Numbered from the stretch's first letter, positions 7,805 to 17,084 are shown. The stretch is DNA of 34,027 nt from Streptomyces sp. CNQ085 (GCF_022614595.1 NZ_JAJFAU010000018.1:13382-47408); one strand, 5' to 3'. The notes: a model not told the origin generated them from the sequence alone. A program made the numbers and translations.

Positions 7805-8767
7805 ATGTCCGAACCGACCGGTGCCGCCCGCCGTCGCGGGCCCTTCCAGGTCGGGGACCAGGTCCAGCTCACCGACCCCAAGGGACGCCACTACACCTTC
7901 ACGCTCGAGGCGGGGAAGAGCTTCCACACCCACAAGGGAGCCTTCCCCCACGACGAGCTGATCGGTGCTCCCGAGGGCACGGTCGTCCGTACCACGGGAA
8001 ACGTCGCCTACCTCGCGCTGCGTCCCCTGCTCCCCGACTACGTCCTGTCCATGCCGCGCGGCGCGGCCGTCGTCTACCCCAAGGACGCGGGGCAGATCCT
8101 CGCGATGGCCGACATCTTCCCCGGCGCGCGCGTTGTCGAGGCGGGCGTCGGCTCCGGCTCCCTGAGTGCCTTCCTGCTGCGGGCTGTGGGCGACCGGGGC
8201 ATGCTGCACTCCTACGAGCGCCGCGCCGACTTCGCCGACATCGCGCGGGCGAACGTCGAGCGGTACTTCGGCGGGCCACACCCGGCCTGGCAGCTGACCG
8301 TCGGAGACCTCCAGGACAACCTGTCCGACACCGAGGTCGACCGCGTCATCCTGGACATGCTCGCCCCCTGGGAGTGCCTGGAGGCCGTCTCCAAGGCCCT
8401 CGTCCCCGGCGGCATCCTGTGCGCCTACGTCGCCACGACCACCCAGCTCGCCCGTACCGTGGAGTCGATACGCGAGCACGGCACCTTCAACGAGCCGGCC
8501 GCATGGGAGACGATGGTGCGCACCTGGCACGTCGAGGGCCTGGCCGTCCGCCCCGACCACCGCATGATCGGGCACACCGGCTTCCTGCTCACCGCCCGCC
8601 GGCTCGCCGACGGAGTGGAGCCCCCGATGCGCCGCCGCCGCCCGGCCAAGGGCGCCTACGGGGAGGACTACAGCGGCCCGGGCAGCAGGGGCATGCGGAG
8701 GGCCTGGCGAGGGCCGGACGGGAGACCGGGCCGCGAAGCGCGACCCGGCCGTTCCTGCGCGGTGTGA
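7805..8767 (+). CDS. trmI: tRNA (adenine-58-N1)-methyltransferase TrmI
   Basis: A 320-residue SAM-dependent enzyme that makes m1A58 in the T-loop of tRNA, stabilising tRNA structure; bacterial TrmI works as a homotetramer. The N-terminal beta domain (about 1-90) contains GPFQVGDQVQL and YTFTLEAGKSFHTHKG. The Rossmann domain has the SAM motif VVEAGVGSGSL near residue 110, and the NPPY-equivalent region VILDMLAPWECLE follows near 180. ATG at 7805 is supported by the family N-terminus and the leaderless promoter. The last ~25 residues are Arg/Gly-rich and overlap a GC-rich inverted repeat, slightly longer than usual for the family. In actinobacteria this gene commonly sits close to the proteasome ATPase gene, as here. 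Confidence 0.93.
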   Translation: MSEPTGAARRRGPFQVGDQVQLTDPKGRHYTFTLEAGKSFHTHKGAFPHDELIGAPEGTVVRTTGNVAYLALRPLLPDYVLSMPRGAAVVYPKDAGQILAMADIFPGARVVEAGVGSGSLSAFLLRAVGDRGMLHSYERRADFADIARANVERYFGGPHPAWQLTVGDLQDNLSDTEVDRVILDMLAPWECLEAVSKALVPGGILCAYVATTTQLARTVESIREHGTFNEPAAWETMVRTWHVEGLAVRPDHRMIGHTGFLLTARRLADGVEPPMRRRRPAKGAYGEDYSGPGSRGMRRAWRGPDGRPGREARPGRSCAV

Positions 8768-8825
8768 CGTATGGCACGATGCTGGGCACCCCCGGCCGCC
8801 CGCACCCCCACAGGAGCCGTCCCGC

Positions 8826-9509
8826 GTGCAGCTTCCGGCAGACTCCGCGCCCTCCTCTTCGCCCCCCTCCGCCGCCTCCCCGTCGTACGTCCCGCCCCGG
8901 CCCGGTCCGGCCGGCGCCACCTCGGCGGGCCGGGCGCCCTCACCCCCCGCGCCTTCCTCCGCGGTACCCGCCCACACCCGCGCCCGCGCCCCGCACTGGC
9001 TCGCCACCGCCGCGGCGCTGGGTGCGCTGCTGGGCGCCTTCGCGCTGCTGGATCCCACCGGCGCCGACGCGACCCAGCCGCGGGGGGCCGCCGTGCCCGC
9101 CCCCGGCCCGGACGCGGACACGGCCCGTTACCCGCTGGAGTGCGGTCCGGCGGAGGCCGAGGTGGTCGACCGGGCGGCCGTGGACTTCGACGGGGACGGC
9201 CGGGCCGAGACCGTCGCGGTGGTCCGCTGCGCCGCGGGGATCGGCACCCCGCCCAGCGGGGTGTACGTTCTGGCGCACCCCGCACGCCGGGGAGGCGCGC
9301 CCCGGGTGGCCGGGACCCTGGTGGACCCGGGGGAGGGGATGGCGGTGCAGGATCTGACCGTCCGCGACCGCACGGTGTCCGCCAGGCTGCTGGGCTACTC
9401 GTCGCCGGGCGTGCCCCGCTGCTGTCCCGACAGGGCGCGGGACGTCGAATGGGAGTGGCGGGGCGGGAAGTTCGTGCTGGAGGCGGCGCCGACGACCCGG
9501 GGTGTCTGA
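8826..9509 (+). CDS. Pro-rich membrane-anchored protein of unknown function with a DxDGDG repeat
   Basis: A 227-residue protein I cannot name. Residues 1-57 are a Pro/Ser/Ala-rich, probably cytoplasmic tail. One hydrophobic segment (about 58-76) would anchor it in the membrane, and an extracellular domain of about 140 residues follows. In that domain, DFDGDGRAE near residue 119 resembles a single calcium-binding FG-GAP/VCBS-type loop followed by beta-strand-like TVAVVRC. Four Cys (in LECG, VRCA and RCC) could form disulfides outside the cell. GTG at 8826 follows AGGAG. It lies 58 bp after trmI and may be co-transcribed. Codon usage matches its neighbours. Confidence 0.75.
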   Translation: MQLPADSAPSSSPPSAASPSYVPPRPGPAGATSAGRAPSPPAPSSAVPAHTRARAPHWLATAAALGALLGAFALLDPTGADATQPRGAAVPAPGPDADTARYPLECGPAEAEVVDRAAVDFDGDGRAETVAVVRCAAGIGTPPSGVYVLAHPARRGGAPRVAGTLVDPGEGMAVQDLTVRDRTVSARLLGYSSPGVPRCCPDRARDVEWEWRGGKFVLEAAPTTRGV

Positions 9510-9556
9510 GCGGTCACGCGACGCCCGGCGCGGCCGGAGGCCGGAGTGCCGCCGCG

Positions 9557-9868
9557 TTACCCGGCGTCGGGGCCGTACACCTCGACGCCGTCGGCCGCCC
9601 GGCGCACGTGGATGCACTCGCCCGGACATTCCCTGGCCGAATCCACCACGTCGCCCAGCAGCGGGAGGGGGACGGGAACGGTGGCGCCCGGCTCCGTGCG
9701 CAGCTCGGCCTCCTCGCCCGCGGGGGCGGGCCCCTTCACGTAGGCGAGTCCGTCGATGTCCAGCTCGAACACCTCGGGTGCGTACTGCGCGCAGATACCG
9801 TCGCCGGTGCAGAGTTCCTGGTCGATCCAGACCTCAAGCTCTGCGGTCTGCTCGTTGTGCGAGCCCAT
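9557..9868 (-). CDS. [3Fe-4S]-type ferredoxin
   Basis: A 103-residue small acidic electron carrier. The cluster motif reads CTGDGIC with a long spacing to the distal CPGEC, giving the Cys-x5-Cys...Cys-Pro pattern of actinobacterial 3Fe-4S ferredoxins that commonly serve cytochrome P450s or oxygenases; no such redox partner lies in the window. The central region has a QYAPEVFELD signature and an insertion of about 30 residues before the last cysteines. The ATG at 9868 (minus strand) starts MGSHNEQ; upstream purine signal GGCAGG is weak. An in-frame extension to 10036 is not coding-like and crosses the arc promoter region. The gene is convergent with the Pro-rich protein gene and divergent from arc. 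Confidence 0.9.
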   Translation of the reverse strand: MGSHNEQTAELEVWIDQELCTGDGICAQYAPEVFELDIDGLAYVKGPAPAGEEAELRTEPGATVPVPLPLLGDVVDSARECPGECIHVRRAADGVEVYGPDAG

Positions 9869-10076
9869 GTTACTGCCTGCCGTTCCTGCGTTCGTGGCCG
9901 GACCGTGTGACGGATTGTCGGTGTGATCTTGGCGGAATAGAGCCACCCGTGACGGGGGTTGACACTTCAGACGATACAACCGGCCGCTTTCCGGCGAGGT
10001 TGGGTGGGTATTCACCCGGGGTAAGGGAGTGCGCAAGGGTGAAGATCAGGCACACCCCGACCGTGTTTGTGATCTA

Positions 10077-10107
10077 GGGGTTTCAACCCCCGCGGGTCCA
10101 GGTAGGG
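10077..10107 (+). promoter_or_regulatory. Candidate promoter of arc with GGTTTCAA element
   Basis: TAGGGT at 10102-10107 could be the -10 box. GGTTTCAA at 10079-10086 is 23 nt (start to start) upstream; its TTTCAA would give a spacer of 15. The element lies in a 14-bp inverted repeat (10077-10090). The same 8-mer occurs before the pafA -10 box at almost the same distance. Confidence 0.4.
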
Positions 10108-10146
10108 TCAGGAAGCGTCCAGCTCCCTTTGGAGGAGGTGAGGACC

Positions 10147-11913
10147 GTGGCAGCCCACGACGACGACATCAACCGCGGCATCCGGCCCGAACGGGGTTCC
10201 GACGACCCGGCAGGCCAGGTTGCCCATCTCGAGCAGGAGATCGCCGTCCTGCGCCGCAAGCTCGCCGACTCTCCGCGCCACACTCGGATTCTCGAGGAGC
10301 GGATCGTCGAGCTGCAGACGAGCCTGGCCGGTGTGTCCGCACAGAACGAGCGGCTCGCCAACACCCTCCGTGAGGCCCGTGACCAGATCGTGGCACTCAA
10401 GGAGGAGGTCGACCGGCTGGCTCAGCCGCCGGCCGGCTTCGGGGTCTTTCTGCAGGCGAACGAGGACGGCACGGCCGACATCTTCACCGGCGGGCGCAAG
10501 CTCCGGGTGAATGTCAGTCCCAGCGTCGATCTCGTTGAGCTCAGGCGTGGCCAGGAGGTCATGCTGAACGAGGCGCTCAACGTGGTCGAGGCCATGGAGT
10601 TCGAACGTGCCGGGGACATCGTCACCCTCAAGGAGGTCCTGGAGGACGGCGAACGCGCCCTGGTGATCGGACACACCGACGAGGAGCGCGTGGTCAAGCT
10701 TGCCGAGCCCCTTATGAAGGCCACGCTCCGGGCCGGTGACGCGCTGCTGCTGGAGCCGCGTTCGGGATACGTCTACGAGGTCGTGCCCAAGAGCGAGGTC
10801 GAGGAGCTTGTCCTCGAGGAAGTCCCGGACATCGACTACAACAAGATCGGTGGCCTGGGCGGTCAGATCGAGCTGATCCGCGACGCGGTGGAACTCCCCT
10901 ACCTCTATCCGGACCTGTTCAAGGAGCACGAACTCCGCCCGCCCAAGGGCGTCCTGCTCTACGGTCCGCCCGGCTGCGGCAAGACCCTCATCGCCAAGGC
11001 CGTGGCCAATTCCCTTGCCAAGAAGGTCGCCGAGGTAACCGGGCAGCCCCAGGGGAAGAGCTATTTCCTCAATATCAAGGGCCCCGAGCTGCTGAACAAG
11101 TACGTCGGTGAGACCGAGCGGCACATCCGGCTGGTCTTCCAGCGCGCCCGGGAGAAAGCGAGCGAGGGCACGCCCGTCATCGTCTTCTTCGACGAGATGG
11201 ACTCCCTGTTCCGCACCCGCGGCTCCGGTGTCAGTTCGGATGTGGAGAACACCATCGTCCCGCAGCTGCTGTCGGAGATCGACGGCGTGGAGGGGCTGGA
11301 GAACGTCATCGTCATCGGGGCCTCCAACCGGGAGGACATGATCGACCCGGCGATCCTGCGCCCGGGCCGCCTCGATGTGAAGATCAAGATCGAGCGTCCG
11401 GACGCCGAGGCCGCCAAGGACATCTTCTCGAAGTACCTGACCCCGAACCTCCCGCTGCACTCGGACGACCTCGCGGAGCACAACAAGGATCCCGAGGCCA
11501 CCGTCGCCGGGATGATCCAGTCGGTCGTCGAGCAGATGTACGCCGAGTCCGAGGAGAACCGCTTCCTGGAGGTCACTTACGCCAATGGTGACAAGGAGGT
11601 CCTGTACTTCAAGGACTTCAACTCCGGCGCGATGATCCAGAACATCGTCGACCGGGCCAAGAAGATGGCGATCAAGGCATTCCTCGACCACAACCAGAAG
11701 GGTCTGCGGGTCTCCCATCTGCTCGCCGCGTGCGTGGACGAGTTCAAGGAGAACGAGGACCTGCCCAACACCACCAACCCCGACGACTGGGCCCGCATCT
11801 CCGGCAAGAAGGGTGAGCGGATCGTCTTCATCCGCACCCTCGTCACCGGAAAGCAGGGCGCGGACACCGGACGCTCCATCGACACGGTGGCCAACACCGG
11901 TCAGTACCTGTAG
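10147..11913 (+). CDS. arc: Proteasome-activating AAA ATPase Arc (Mpa homologue)
   Basis: A 588-residue hexameric ATPase that binds Pup on substrates, unfolds them and threads them into the 20S core. Order: an N-terminal coiled coil (about residues 22-95) that captures Pup; tandem OB-fold region (about 97-235); and the AAA module with Walker A GPPGCGKT (273-280), Walker B VFFDEMD with D349/E350, and a sensor/arginine-finger region. The protein ends GQYL, the C-terminal tail with penultimate Tyr that docks in the proteasome alpha-ring pockets. GTG at 10147 is preferred to the in-frame TTG at 10129 because GGAGGAGG (10131-10138) lies between them and can serve only the later start. The gene stands alone, with its own promoter region and a strong terminator before dop. 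Confidence 0.97.
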   Translation: MAAHDDDINRGIRPERGSDDPAGQVAHLEQEIAVLRRKLADSPRHTRILEERIVELQTSLAGVSAQNERLANTLREARDQIVALKEEVDRLAQPPAGFGVFLQANEDGTADIFTGGRKLRVNVSPSVDLVELRRGQEVMLNEALNVVEAMEFERAGDIVTLKEVLEDGERALVIGHTDEERVVKLAEPLMKATLRAGDALLLEPRSGYVYEVVPKSEVEELVLEEVPDIDYNKIGGLGGQIELIRDAVELPYLYPDLFKEHELRPPKGVLLYGPPGCGKTLIAKAVANSLAKKVAEVTGQPQGKSYFLNIKGPELLNKYVGETERHIRLVFQRAREKASEGTPVIVFFDEMDSLFRTRGSGVSSDVENTIVPQLLSEIDGVEGLENVIVIGASNREDMIDPAILRPGRLDVKIKIERPDAEAAKDIFSKYLTPNLPLHSDDLAEHNKDPEATVAGMIQSVVEQMYAESEENRFLEVTYANGDKEVLYFKDFNSGAMIQNIVDRAKKMAIKAFLDHNQKGLRVSHLLAACVDEFKENEDLPNTTNPDDWARISGKKGERIVFIRTLVTGKQGADTGRSIDTVANTGQYL

Positions 11914-11924
11914 AAGACACCGTC

Positions 11925-11985
11925 CGGCTGCGGACGCCCGTGTCCCCGTCGAGAGGCGGGGAGGGCGTCCGCAGCCGAATCTTTT
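11925..11985 (+). terminator. Strong intrinsic terminator after arc
   Basis: A 15-bp perfect outer stem (11925-11939 with 11963-11977) plus a 6-bp inner stem (11943-11948 with 11957-11962) is followed by AATCTTTT (11978-11985). This is a classical rho-independent terminator, unusual here for having a T-run, and it starts 11 nt after the arc stop codon. Confidence 0.9.
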
Positions 11986-12052
11986 CGGACCGATCCCCAC
12001 CGGGGAAACACGGGAAATCCCCAGTGATCTCCCGACCGGGGCCCGACCGCCC

Positions 12053-12058
12053 TAGGCT
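12053..12058 (+). promoter_or_regulatory. -10 candidate for the dop transcript
   Basis: TAGGCT, a hexamer seen repeatedly as a -10 in this window, lies 112 bp upstream of dop and downstream of the arc terminator. No convincing -35 is seen. Confidence 0.35.
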
Positions 12059-12170
12059 CGTCCGTACCGCCGCCATGCGGGATGCGGGCCAGGGCCGCAA
12101 GCGGGCCGGATGCGCAGCGGGACTTGAGCGGCGACCCGAAGGCGGGCCGCCGCCGGGCAAGGAGGGCCGC

Positions 12171-13682
12171 ATGACCGTACGGCGAGTGATGGGTATCGAG
12201 ACGGAGTACGGGATCTCCGTCCCCGGTCACCCGAACGCCAATGCCATGCTCACCTCGTCCCAGGTCGTCAACGCCTATGCGGCGGCGATGCACCGGGCGC
12301 GCCGCGCCCGGTGGGACTTCGAGGAGGAGAACCCGCTGCGGGACGCCCGGGGCTTCGATCTCGCACGCGAGACCGCCGACTCCAGTCAGCTGACGGACGA
12401 GGACATCGGTCTGGCCAACGTGATCCTCACCAACGGCGCGCGGCTGTACGTGGACCACGCGCATCCCGAGTACAGCGCACCGGAGGTCACCAATCCGAGG
12501 GACGCTGTGCTGTGGGACAAGGCCGGCGAGCGGATCATGGCCGAGGCCGCCGGGCGCGCCGCCGAGGTGCCCGGAGCCCATCCGATCCACCTCTACAAGA
12601 ACAACACCGACAACAAGGGCGCCTCCTACGGCTGCCACGAGAACTACCTGATGAAGCGGGAGACCCCCTTCTCGGACATCGTGCGCCACCTGACGCCCTT
12701 CTTCGTCTCCCGCCAGGTCGTCACCGGCGCCGGGCGCGTCGGGATCGGCCAGGACGGCTCCGAGCACGGTTTCCAGATCAGCCAGCGGGCCGACTACTTC
12801 GAGGTGGAGGTCGGCCTGGAGACCACCCTCAAACGGCCGATCATCAACACCCGCGACGAGCCGCACGCCGACGCCGAGAAGTACCGCCGGCTGCATGTGA
12901 TCGTCGGCGACGCCAACCTGTCGGAGATCTCCACCTACCTCAAGCTCGGCACCACCTCCCTGGTGCTGTCCATGATCGAGGACGGCTTCATCGCCGTCGA
13001 CCTGGCCGTTGACCAGCCCGTACGCACCCTCCACCGGATCAGCCACGATCCGGCGCTGCGCCGTCCGATCACACTCCGCAGCGGACGGACACTGACCGCC
13101 GTGCAGCTTCAGATGGAGTACTACGAGCTGGCCCGCAAGTACGTGGAGGAACGCTGGGGGCAGGACGCGGACGAGCAGACCAGAGACGTGCTGGCCCGCT
13201 GGGAGGATGTCCTGGTACGCCTGGAGAGTGATCCGATGAGTCTGGCCGGCGAGCTGGACTGGGTCGCCAAGCGGGAGCTGCTGGAAGGCTACCGGCGCCG
13301 TGACGGCCTGGGCTGGGACGCGGCCCGGCTGCACCTGGTGGACCTGCAGTACGCCGACGTGCGCCCCGACAAGGGCCTGTACAACCGCCTGGCGGCCCGC
13401 GGCCGGATGAAGCGGCTGCTGGACGAGGCGGAAGTGGAGGGAGCCCGCTCCCGGCCGCCGGAGGACACCCGCGCCTACTTCCGCGGCCAGTGCCTGGAGC
13501 GGTACCCCGACGCGGTGGCCGCGGCCTCCTGGGACTCGGTGATCTTCGATCTGCCGGGTCGGGACTCCCTCCAGCGGGTACCCACCCTGGAACCGCTGCG
13601 CGGCACGCGCGCCCACGTCGGTGACCTGCTCGACCGCTGCCGCACGGCGGAGGAACTGGTCAGGGCGCTGTCAGGGAGGTGA
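12171..13682 (+). CDS. dop: Depupylase/deamidase of Pup
   Basis: A 503-residue carboxylate-amine-ligase-fold enzyme, related to glutamine synthetase, that cleaves Pup from pupylated proteins and, where Pup ends in Gln, deamidates it. MGIETEYG carries the ATP/Mg-binding Glu residues (E10 and E12 with this start) and [11 protein letters not shown] carries the catalytic Asp, D95, the position known from mycobacterial Dop. The stretch between about residues 41 and 80 ([20 protein letters not shown]) is the Dop-loop, absent from the ligase PafA encoded downstream. ATG at 12171 follows AAGGAGG (12159-12165); open frame extending upstream to 11940 overlaps the arc terminator and is not coding. Because this Pup already ends in Glu, the main job here should be depupylation and Pup recycling. 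Confidence 0.97.
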   Translation: MTVRRVMGIETEYGISVPGHPNANAMLTSSQVVNAYAAAMHRARRARWDFEEENPLRDARGFDLARETADSSQLTDEDIGLANVILTNGARLYVDHAHPEYSAPEVTNPRDAVLWDKAGERIMAEAAGRAAEVPGAHPIHLYKNNTDNKGASYGCHENYLMKRETPFSDIVRHLTPFFVSRQVVTGAGRVGIGQDGSEHGFQISQRADYFEVEVGLETTLKRPIINTRDEPHADAEKYRRLHVIVGDANLSEISTYLKLGTTSLVLSMIEDGFIAVDLAVDQPVRTLHRISHDPALRRPITLRSGRTLTAVQLQMEYYELARKYVEERWGQDADEQTRDVLARWEDVLVRLESDPMSLAGELDWVAKRELLEGYRRRDGLGWDAARLHLVDLQYADVRPDKGLYNRLAARGRMKRLLDEAEVEGARSRPPEDTRAYFRGQCLERYPDAVAAASWDSVIFDLPGRDSLQRVPTLEPLRGTRAHVGDLLDRCRTAEELVRALSGR

Positions 13683-13845
13683 ACCGGGAGAGAGGGGGAA
13701 GGCTGAACCTCTCCGGATGAGGGAATCATGGAGATGGCTTCCGGACGTCCGCGGCGGCGCGGCCAGTGACGCGGCGGCGGCACGGCGGCCATACGGCGGC
13801 GGAAGCGGCAGAGATGCGGCAGAGGAGGGCCGATGTCAGGCCCGG

Positions 13846-13870
13846 CTTGTAAAGTCTGATCTTGTACGCT
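13846..13870 (+). promoter_or_regulatory. Candidate promoter/regulatory site of pup with two CTTGTA boxes
   Basis: CTTGTA occurs at 13846-13851 and again at 13861-13866. TACGCT (13865-13870) is a plausible -10 giving a leader of about 16 nt; TAAAGT (13850-13855) is an alternative. The 210-bp dop-pup gap otherwise holds GC-rich, imperfect GGCGGC-type repetition and no gene. Confidence 0.35.
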
Positions 13871-13892
13871 CCAACCGAGCGGGGTGAGGTAT

Positions 13893-14111
13893 ATGGCGAC
13901 CAAGGACACCGGCGGCGGTCAGCAGAAGGCGGCGCGCTCCACCGAGGAGACCGAGGAGCAGGCGCAGGACGCGCAGGTCTCGGAGGACCTCAAGGAGCGC
14001 CAGGAGGCGCTGTCGGACGAGGTGGACTCCGTACTGGACGAGATCGACGACGTGCTGGAGGAGAACGCCGAGGACTTCGTGCGCTCCTTCGTGCAGAAGG
14101 GCGGGGAGTAA
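13893..14111 (+). CDS. pup: Prokaryotic ubiquitin-like protein Pup
   Basis: A 72-residue, largely disordered protein tag coupled through its C-terminal Glu side chain to substrate lysines by PafA. The hallmarks are an N-terminal MATKDTGGG stretch, an acidic helix-forming middle (SEDLKERQE, VDSVLDEIDDVLEENAEDFV) that binds the Arc coiled coil, and the C-terminal VQKGGE. The last codon before TAA is GAG (14106-14108), so the tag ends in Glu rather than the Gln of mycobacterial Pup. ATG at 13893 is preferred to an in-frame GTG at 13884 because the GGGGTGAGG ribosome-binding region overlaps the latter. It lies 210 bp after dop and 125 bp before prcB, with a strong hairpin in the latter gap. Confidence 0.97.
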   Translation: MATKDTGGGQQKAARSTEETEEQAQDAQVSEDLKERQEALSDEVDSVLDEIDDVLEENAEDFVRSFVQKGGE

Positions 14112-14121
14112 CGCTTGCCCG

Positions 14122-14161
14122 TCCGTCCCGCACCCCCGCGACGGCGGGGGTGCGGGACGGA
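14122..14161 (+). terminator. 18-bp perfect hairpin between pup and prcB
   Basis: Arms 14122-14139 and 14144-14161 are fully complementary, with loop GACG and no T-tract, starting 10 nt after the pup stop. It should end or reduce transcription into prcBA, or protect the 3' end of a short pup message. TAAGGT at 14181-14186 could be a -10 for a separate prcBA promoter (weak). Confidence 0.8.
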
Positions 14162-14236
14162 TGACATCCGCCGCCACGGGTAAGGTCCGTGCGGAATTCT
14201 CAAGATCCGGTCTCACGATCTGGTGGAAGGAAACGT

Positions 14237-15082
14237 GTGGAAGCCAACACCCGTAGCACAGGGCGTCTGCCTGCTGCCTTCCTGACGCCGGGCTCGTCCT
14301 CGTTCATGGACTTCCTGTCCGAGCACGCGCCCGAGCAGCTCCCCGGCAACCGTCCGCTCCCGCCCGTGAAGGGCGCCGTCGAGGCGCCGCACGGCACGAC
14401 GATCGTCGCGGCCGCCTTCCCCGGCGGCGTGGTGCTGGCCGGCGACCGGCGCGCGACGATGGGCAACATGATCGCCCAGCGCGACATCGAGAAGGTCTTC
14501 CCGGCCGACGAGTACAGCGCCGTGGGCATCGCCGGGACCGCCGGGCTCGCCGTGGAGATGGTCAGGCTCTTCCAGCTGGAGCTGGAGCACTTCGAGAAGG
14601 TCGAGGGCACCCGGCTGTCCCTGGAGGGCAAGGCCAACCGCCTGTCCACGATGATCCGCGGCAACCTCGGCATGGCCATGCAGGGCCTGGCGGTGATCCC
14701 GCTGTTCGCCGGGTACGACGTGGACCGGGACAGGGGCCGCATTTTCTCCTACGACGTCACCGGCGGGCGCTCCGAGGAGCAGGGCTTCGCGGCGGTCGGC
14801 TCCGGCTCGGTCTTCGCGCGCGGTTCGCTCAAGAAGCTGTACCGCGACGACCTCGGCGAGCGGCAGGCGGTCACGGCCGTCGTCCAGGCCCTCTACGACG
14901 CCGCCGACGACGACTCGGCCACCGGTGGCCCCGACCTGGTGCGCAGGATCTACCCCGTCGTCACGGTGATCACCGAGGATGGCTTCCGCAGGCTCACCGA
15001 GGAGGAGGTCGCCGGGATCGCCCGCTCGGTGCACGACGGCCGGCTCCAGTCGCCCAACGGGCCCCAGGCCCCTGTGCTCTAG
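14237..15082 (+). CDS. prcB: 20S proteasome beta subunit (catalytic)
   Basis: A 281-residue precursor of the threonine protease subunit that forms the two inner rings of the 20S core. Autocleavage within HGTTIVA would remove a 53-residue propeptide and expose Thr54 as the catalytic N-terminal Thr (T1). In mature numbering D17 (AGDRR) and K33 (DIEKVF) complete the active site. The GTG at 14237 follows GGAAGGA and gives the usual propeptide length; an in-frame ATG at 14189 would add 16 residues and precede the ribosome-binding site. prcA follows after 22 bp, so the two subunits are co-translated in one operon, as in other actinobacteria. Confidence 0.97.
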   Translation: MEANTRSTGRLPAAFLTPGSSSFMDFLSEHAPEQLPGNRPLPPVKGAVEAPHGTTIVAAAFPGGVVLAGDRRATMGNMIAQRDIEKVFPADEYSAVGIAGTAGLAVEMVRLFQLELEHFEKVEGTRLSLEGKANRLSTMIRGNLGMAMQGLAVIPLFAGYDVDRDRGRIFSYDVTGGRSEEQGFAAVGSGSVFARGSLKKLYRDDLGERQAVTAVVQALYDAADDDSATGGPDLVRRIYPVVTVITEDGFRRLTEEEVAGIARSVHDGRLQSPNGPQAPVL

Positions 15083-15104
15083 ATCAGGAAGGGACCGATA
15101 GCCG

Positions 15105-15887
15105 GTGTCGACGCCGTTCTATGTCTCACCCCAGCAGGCCATGGCGGACCGCGCCGAGTACGCCCGCAAGGGCATCGCGCGCGGCCGCAGCGTGGTCGTG
15201 TTGCAGTACGCCGACGGCATCGTGTTCGTCGCCGAGAACCCCTCTCGGGCACTGCACAAGGTCAGCGAGATCTACGACCGGATCGCCTTCGCGGCGGTGG
15301 GCAAGTACAACGAGTTCGAGAACCTGCGCATCGGCGGCGTCCGCTACGCCGACCTGCGCGGCTACACCTACGCCCGCACGGACGTCACCGCGCGGGGCCT
15401 GGCCAACGTCTACGCCCAGACCCTGGGCACCATCTTCTCCAGCGCGGCGGAGAAGCCGTACGAGGTGGAGCTGATCGTCGCCGAGGTCGGGGAGGGCCCC
15501 GAGGACGACCAGATCTACCGGCTGCCGCACGACGGTTCCATCGTCGACGAGCACGGCTCGGTGGCGGTCGGCGGCAACTCCGACCAGATCGGCGGGTACC
15601 TCGAGCAGCGTCACCGGGACGGGATGACCCTGGCCGAGGCCCTCGGACTGGCGGTGGAGTCCCTGAGCCGGGACAGCAACGGCGGCGAGCGCACCCTCAC
15701 CGCCGACCAACTGGAGGTCGCCGTCCTGGACCGCACCCGGCCCCAGCAGCGAAAGTTCAAGCGTCTGCTCGGCCAGCGGCTCTCCCGGTTGCTGGGGGAG
15801 GGCGGTGCGTCCGCGTCCGAGGGGGAGCCGTCCGGCGGGGCCTCGTCGGACGAGTCCCCGGGGGAGTCGCCCGCCTCCGAGGAGTAG
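15105..15887 (+). CDS. prcA: 20S proteasome alpha subunit
   Basis: A 260-residue structural subunit forming the outer, gating rings to which Arc docks. The N-terminus [24 protein letters not shown] is the conserved alpha-ring signature with the H0 helix. [16 protein letters not shown] and KYNEFENLR belong to the Ntn-hydrolase fold, and the catalytic N-terminal Thr is absent, as expected. The C-terminal 30 residues are a Ser/Glu/Gly-rich acidic tail that varies between species. GTG at 15105 has a GGAAGGG ribosome-binding region a little far upstream (about 11 nt). It is the last gene of the prcBA unit, closed by a convergent hairpin. Confidence 0.97.
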   Translation: MSTPFYVSPQQAMADRAEYARKGIARGRSVVVLQYADGIVFVAENPSRALHKVSEIYDRIAFAAVGKYNEFENLRIGGVRYADLRGYTYARTDVTARGLANVYAQTLGTIFSSAAEKPYEVELIVAEVGEGPEDDQIYRLPHDGSIVDEHGSVAVGGNSDQIGGYLEQRHRDGMTLAEALGLAVESLSRDSNGGERTLTADQLEVAVLDRTRPQQRKFKRLLGQRLSRLLGEGGASASEGEPSGGASSDESPGESPASEE

Positions 15888-15907
15888 CGTCGGTTTCCGT
15901 CGGCAGT

Positions 15908-15951
15908 CCCGTGGGCCCCGGTCGCGCTCAGCGTTCGCCGGGGCCCACGGG
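15908..15951. terminator. Bidirectional terminator between prcA and the LacI-family gene
   Basis: A 14-bp perfect stem (15908-15921 with 15938-15951) and 16-nt loop lies between convergent prcA and the LacI-family gene, overlapping the last codons of the latter. It would end transcripts from both sides. Confidence 0.7.
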
Positions 15952-17019
15952 CGTGTCCGGGGGCGGGGCGGTGGAACCCCGCACGGCCAGCCGCACCGGC
16001 AGAGTGGTCACCCGGACAGGGGGTCCGGAGCCGTCCGCCTCATGTGTCCGGCGGTCCGGGCCGGCGCCCTCCGTCCGGCCGTCCAGGACGGCCAGCAGCG
16101 CCCGCATTCCGGCCGCCCCCGCCTCCTCGGCGGGCAGCCGCACCGTCGTCAGCTCCGGCTCGACCGCCCTGGCGAGCGCCAGATCGTCGAAGCCGGTCAC
16201 CGAGACGTCCTCGGGCACCCGCAGCCCCAGCCGCCGCACCGCCTTGCACGCGCCCGCGGCGAGCACGTCGTCGTCGCACACCAGTGCGGTCGGCCGGGGG
16301 GCCGTCGCCATAGCCTGTGCGGCGGCACGCGCCCCTGCGGCCACGTCCAGAGCGGCCGTCCAGACCGGCGGCGGCGGACAGCCCGCCCCCGCCAGGAACT
16401 CGGCCAGCGCCGCGGCCCGCACCTCGAAGGTCCAGGAGTCCACCGCCGCGGCGATGTGGGCCACCCGGCGGTGCCCCAGTTCCAGCAGGTACCTCACCGC
16501 CTGCCGCATGCCGTCGGCGATGTCGAGGTTGACGGTGGCCGCCGCATGGGTGTTCCCCGGCTCGCTGTCGAGCATCACCAGCGGCAGCTCGCCACCGGAG
16601 CGCAGGGCGGCCAGCGCCTCGGAGGCCATCGAGGAGGCGATCACGCCGTCCAGGGCGGCGCCGGCGGAGCCGAAGGGGTCCCGGGCGGGTCCGACGCCCT
16701 CCGGGGAGGGATAGAGGACCACCCCGAAGCCGTGCTCGGCGGCCACCCGTGCGGCGCCCGCGTGGATCCGGGCGAAGAACTCGTTGGTGAGCGCCGGGAC
16801 CACCAGCAGTGCGGTGCGGGTGCGTCCCAACCGCAGACTGCGCGCGGCCAGGTTCGGCCGGTAGCCCAGCTTCCGCGCCGCCTCCCGGACCGCCGCGGCC
16901 TTGCCCGGCGAGACCCGGCCGCGCCACTTGCCGCCCAGGACCAGGGAGACGGCCGCCTGCGAGACCCCGGCGGCCCGCGCCACGTCCCGGCTCGTGGGCC
17001 GGGGTCGGTCGATGCTCAC
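15928..17019 (-). CDS. LacI-family transcriptional regulator
   Basis: A 363-residue dimeric repressor. The N-terminal helix-turn-helix with hinge (about residues 8-60) has TSRDVARAAGVSQAAVS and the hinge segment YRPNLAARSL. The periplasmic-binding-protein-like effector domain (about 65-335) includes NEFFARIHAGA, LDGVIAS, and CDDDVLAAGACKAV with VSVTGFDDLALA. The C-terminal 30 residues are a Pro/Gly-rich extension. The GTG start at 17019 (minus strand) gives MSIDRPRPTSRDVA, a normal start for the family. It is divergent from an MFS transporter gene that it probably controls. Such regulators usually sense sugars or related small molecules, and the ligand is unknown. The pair separates prcA from pafA but has ordinary local codon usage; from memory, this arrangement occurs in other Streptomyces. 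Confidence 0.92.
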   Translation of the reverse strand: MSIDRPRPTSRDVARAAGVSQAAVSLVLGGKWRGRVSPGKAAAVREAARKLGYRPNLAARSLRLGRTRTALLVVPALTNEFFARIHAGAARVAAEHGFGVVLYPSPEGVGPARDPFGSAGAALDGVIASSMASEALAALRSGGELPLVMLDSEPGNTHAAATVNLDIADGMRQAVRYLLELGHRRVAHIAAAVDSWTFEVRAAALAEFLAGAGCPPPPVWTAALDVAAGARAAAQAMATAPRPTALVCDDDVLAAGACKAVRRLGLRVPEDVSVTGFDDLALARAVEPELTTVRLPAEEAGAAGMRALLAVLDGRTEGAGPDRRTHEADGSGPPVRVTTLPVRLAVRGSTAPPPDTPVGPGER

Positions 17020-17084
17020 TGGCCGGCTCCCGGAGCGGACGGAGGTACGGGCGGTGCCCGGGCCGGCATGGACCCGGGAGCTGG

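Noticed and set aside
9915..9923. TTGTCGGTG, matching the -35 part of the PafBC-dependent DNA-damage promoter, in the arc/ferredoxin intergenic region
   Set aside because: At the required 8-nt spacing the next hexamer is GCGGAA, not TANNNT, so the full motif is absent.
9959..9980. TTGACA followed by TACAAC as a promoter for arc
   Set aside because: The two hexamers are only 10 bp apart, too close for a functional -35/-10 pair.
11940..12170. In-frame upstream extension of dop
   Set aside because: Overlaps the arc terminator, and the ATG at 12171 has a strong ribosome-binding site and puts the catalytic Asp at position 95 as in known Dop.
13717..13887. Small open frame between dop and pup
   Set aside because: Composition is repetitive GGC/GCG, there is no ribosome-binding site, and it ends within the pup promoter/ribosome-binding region.
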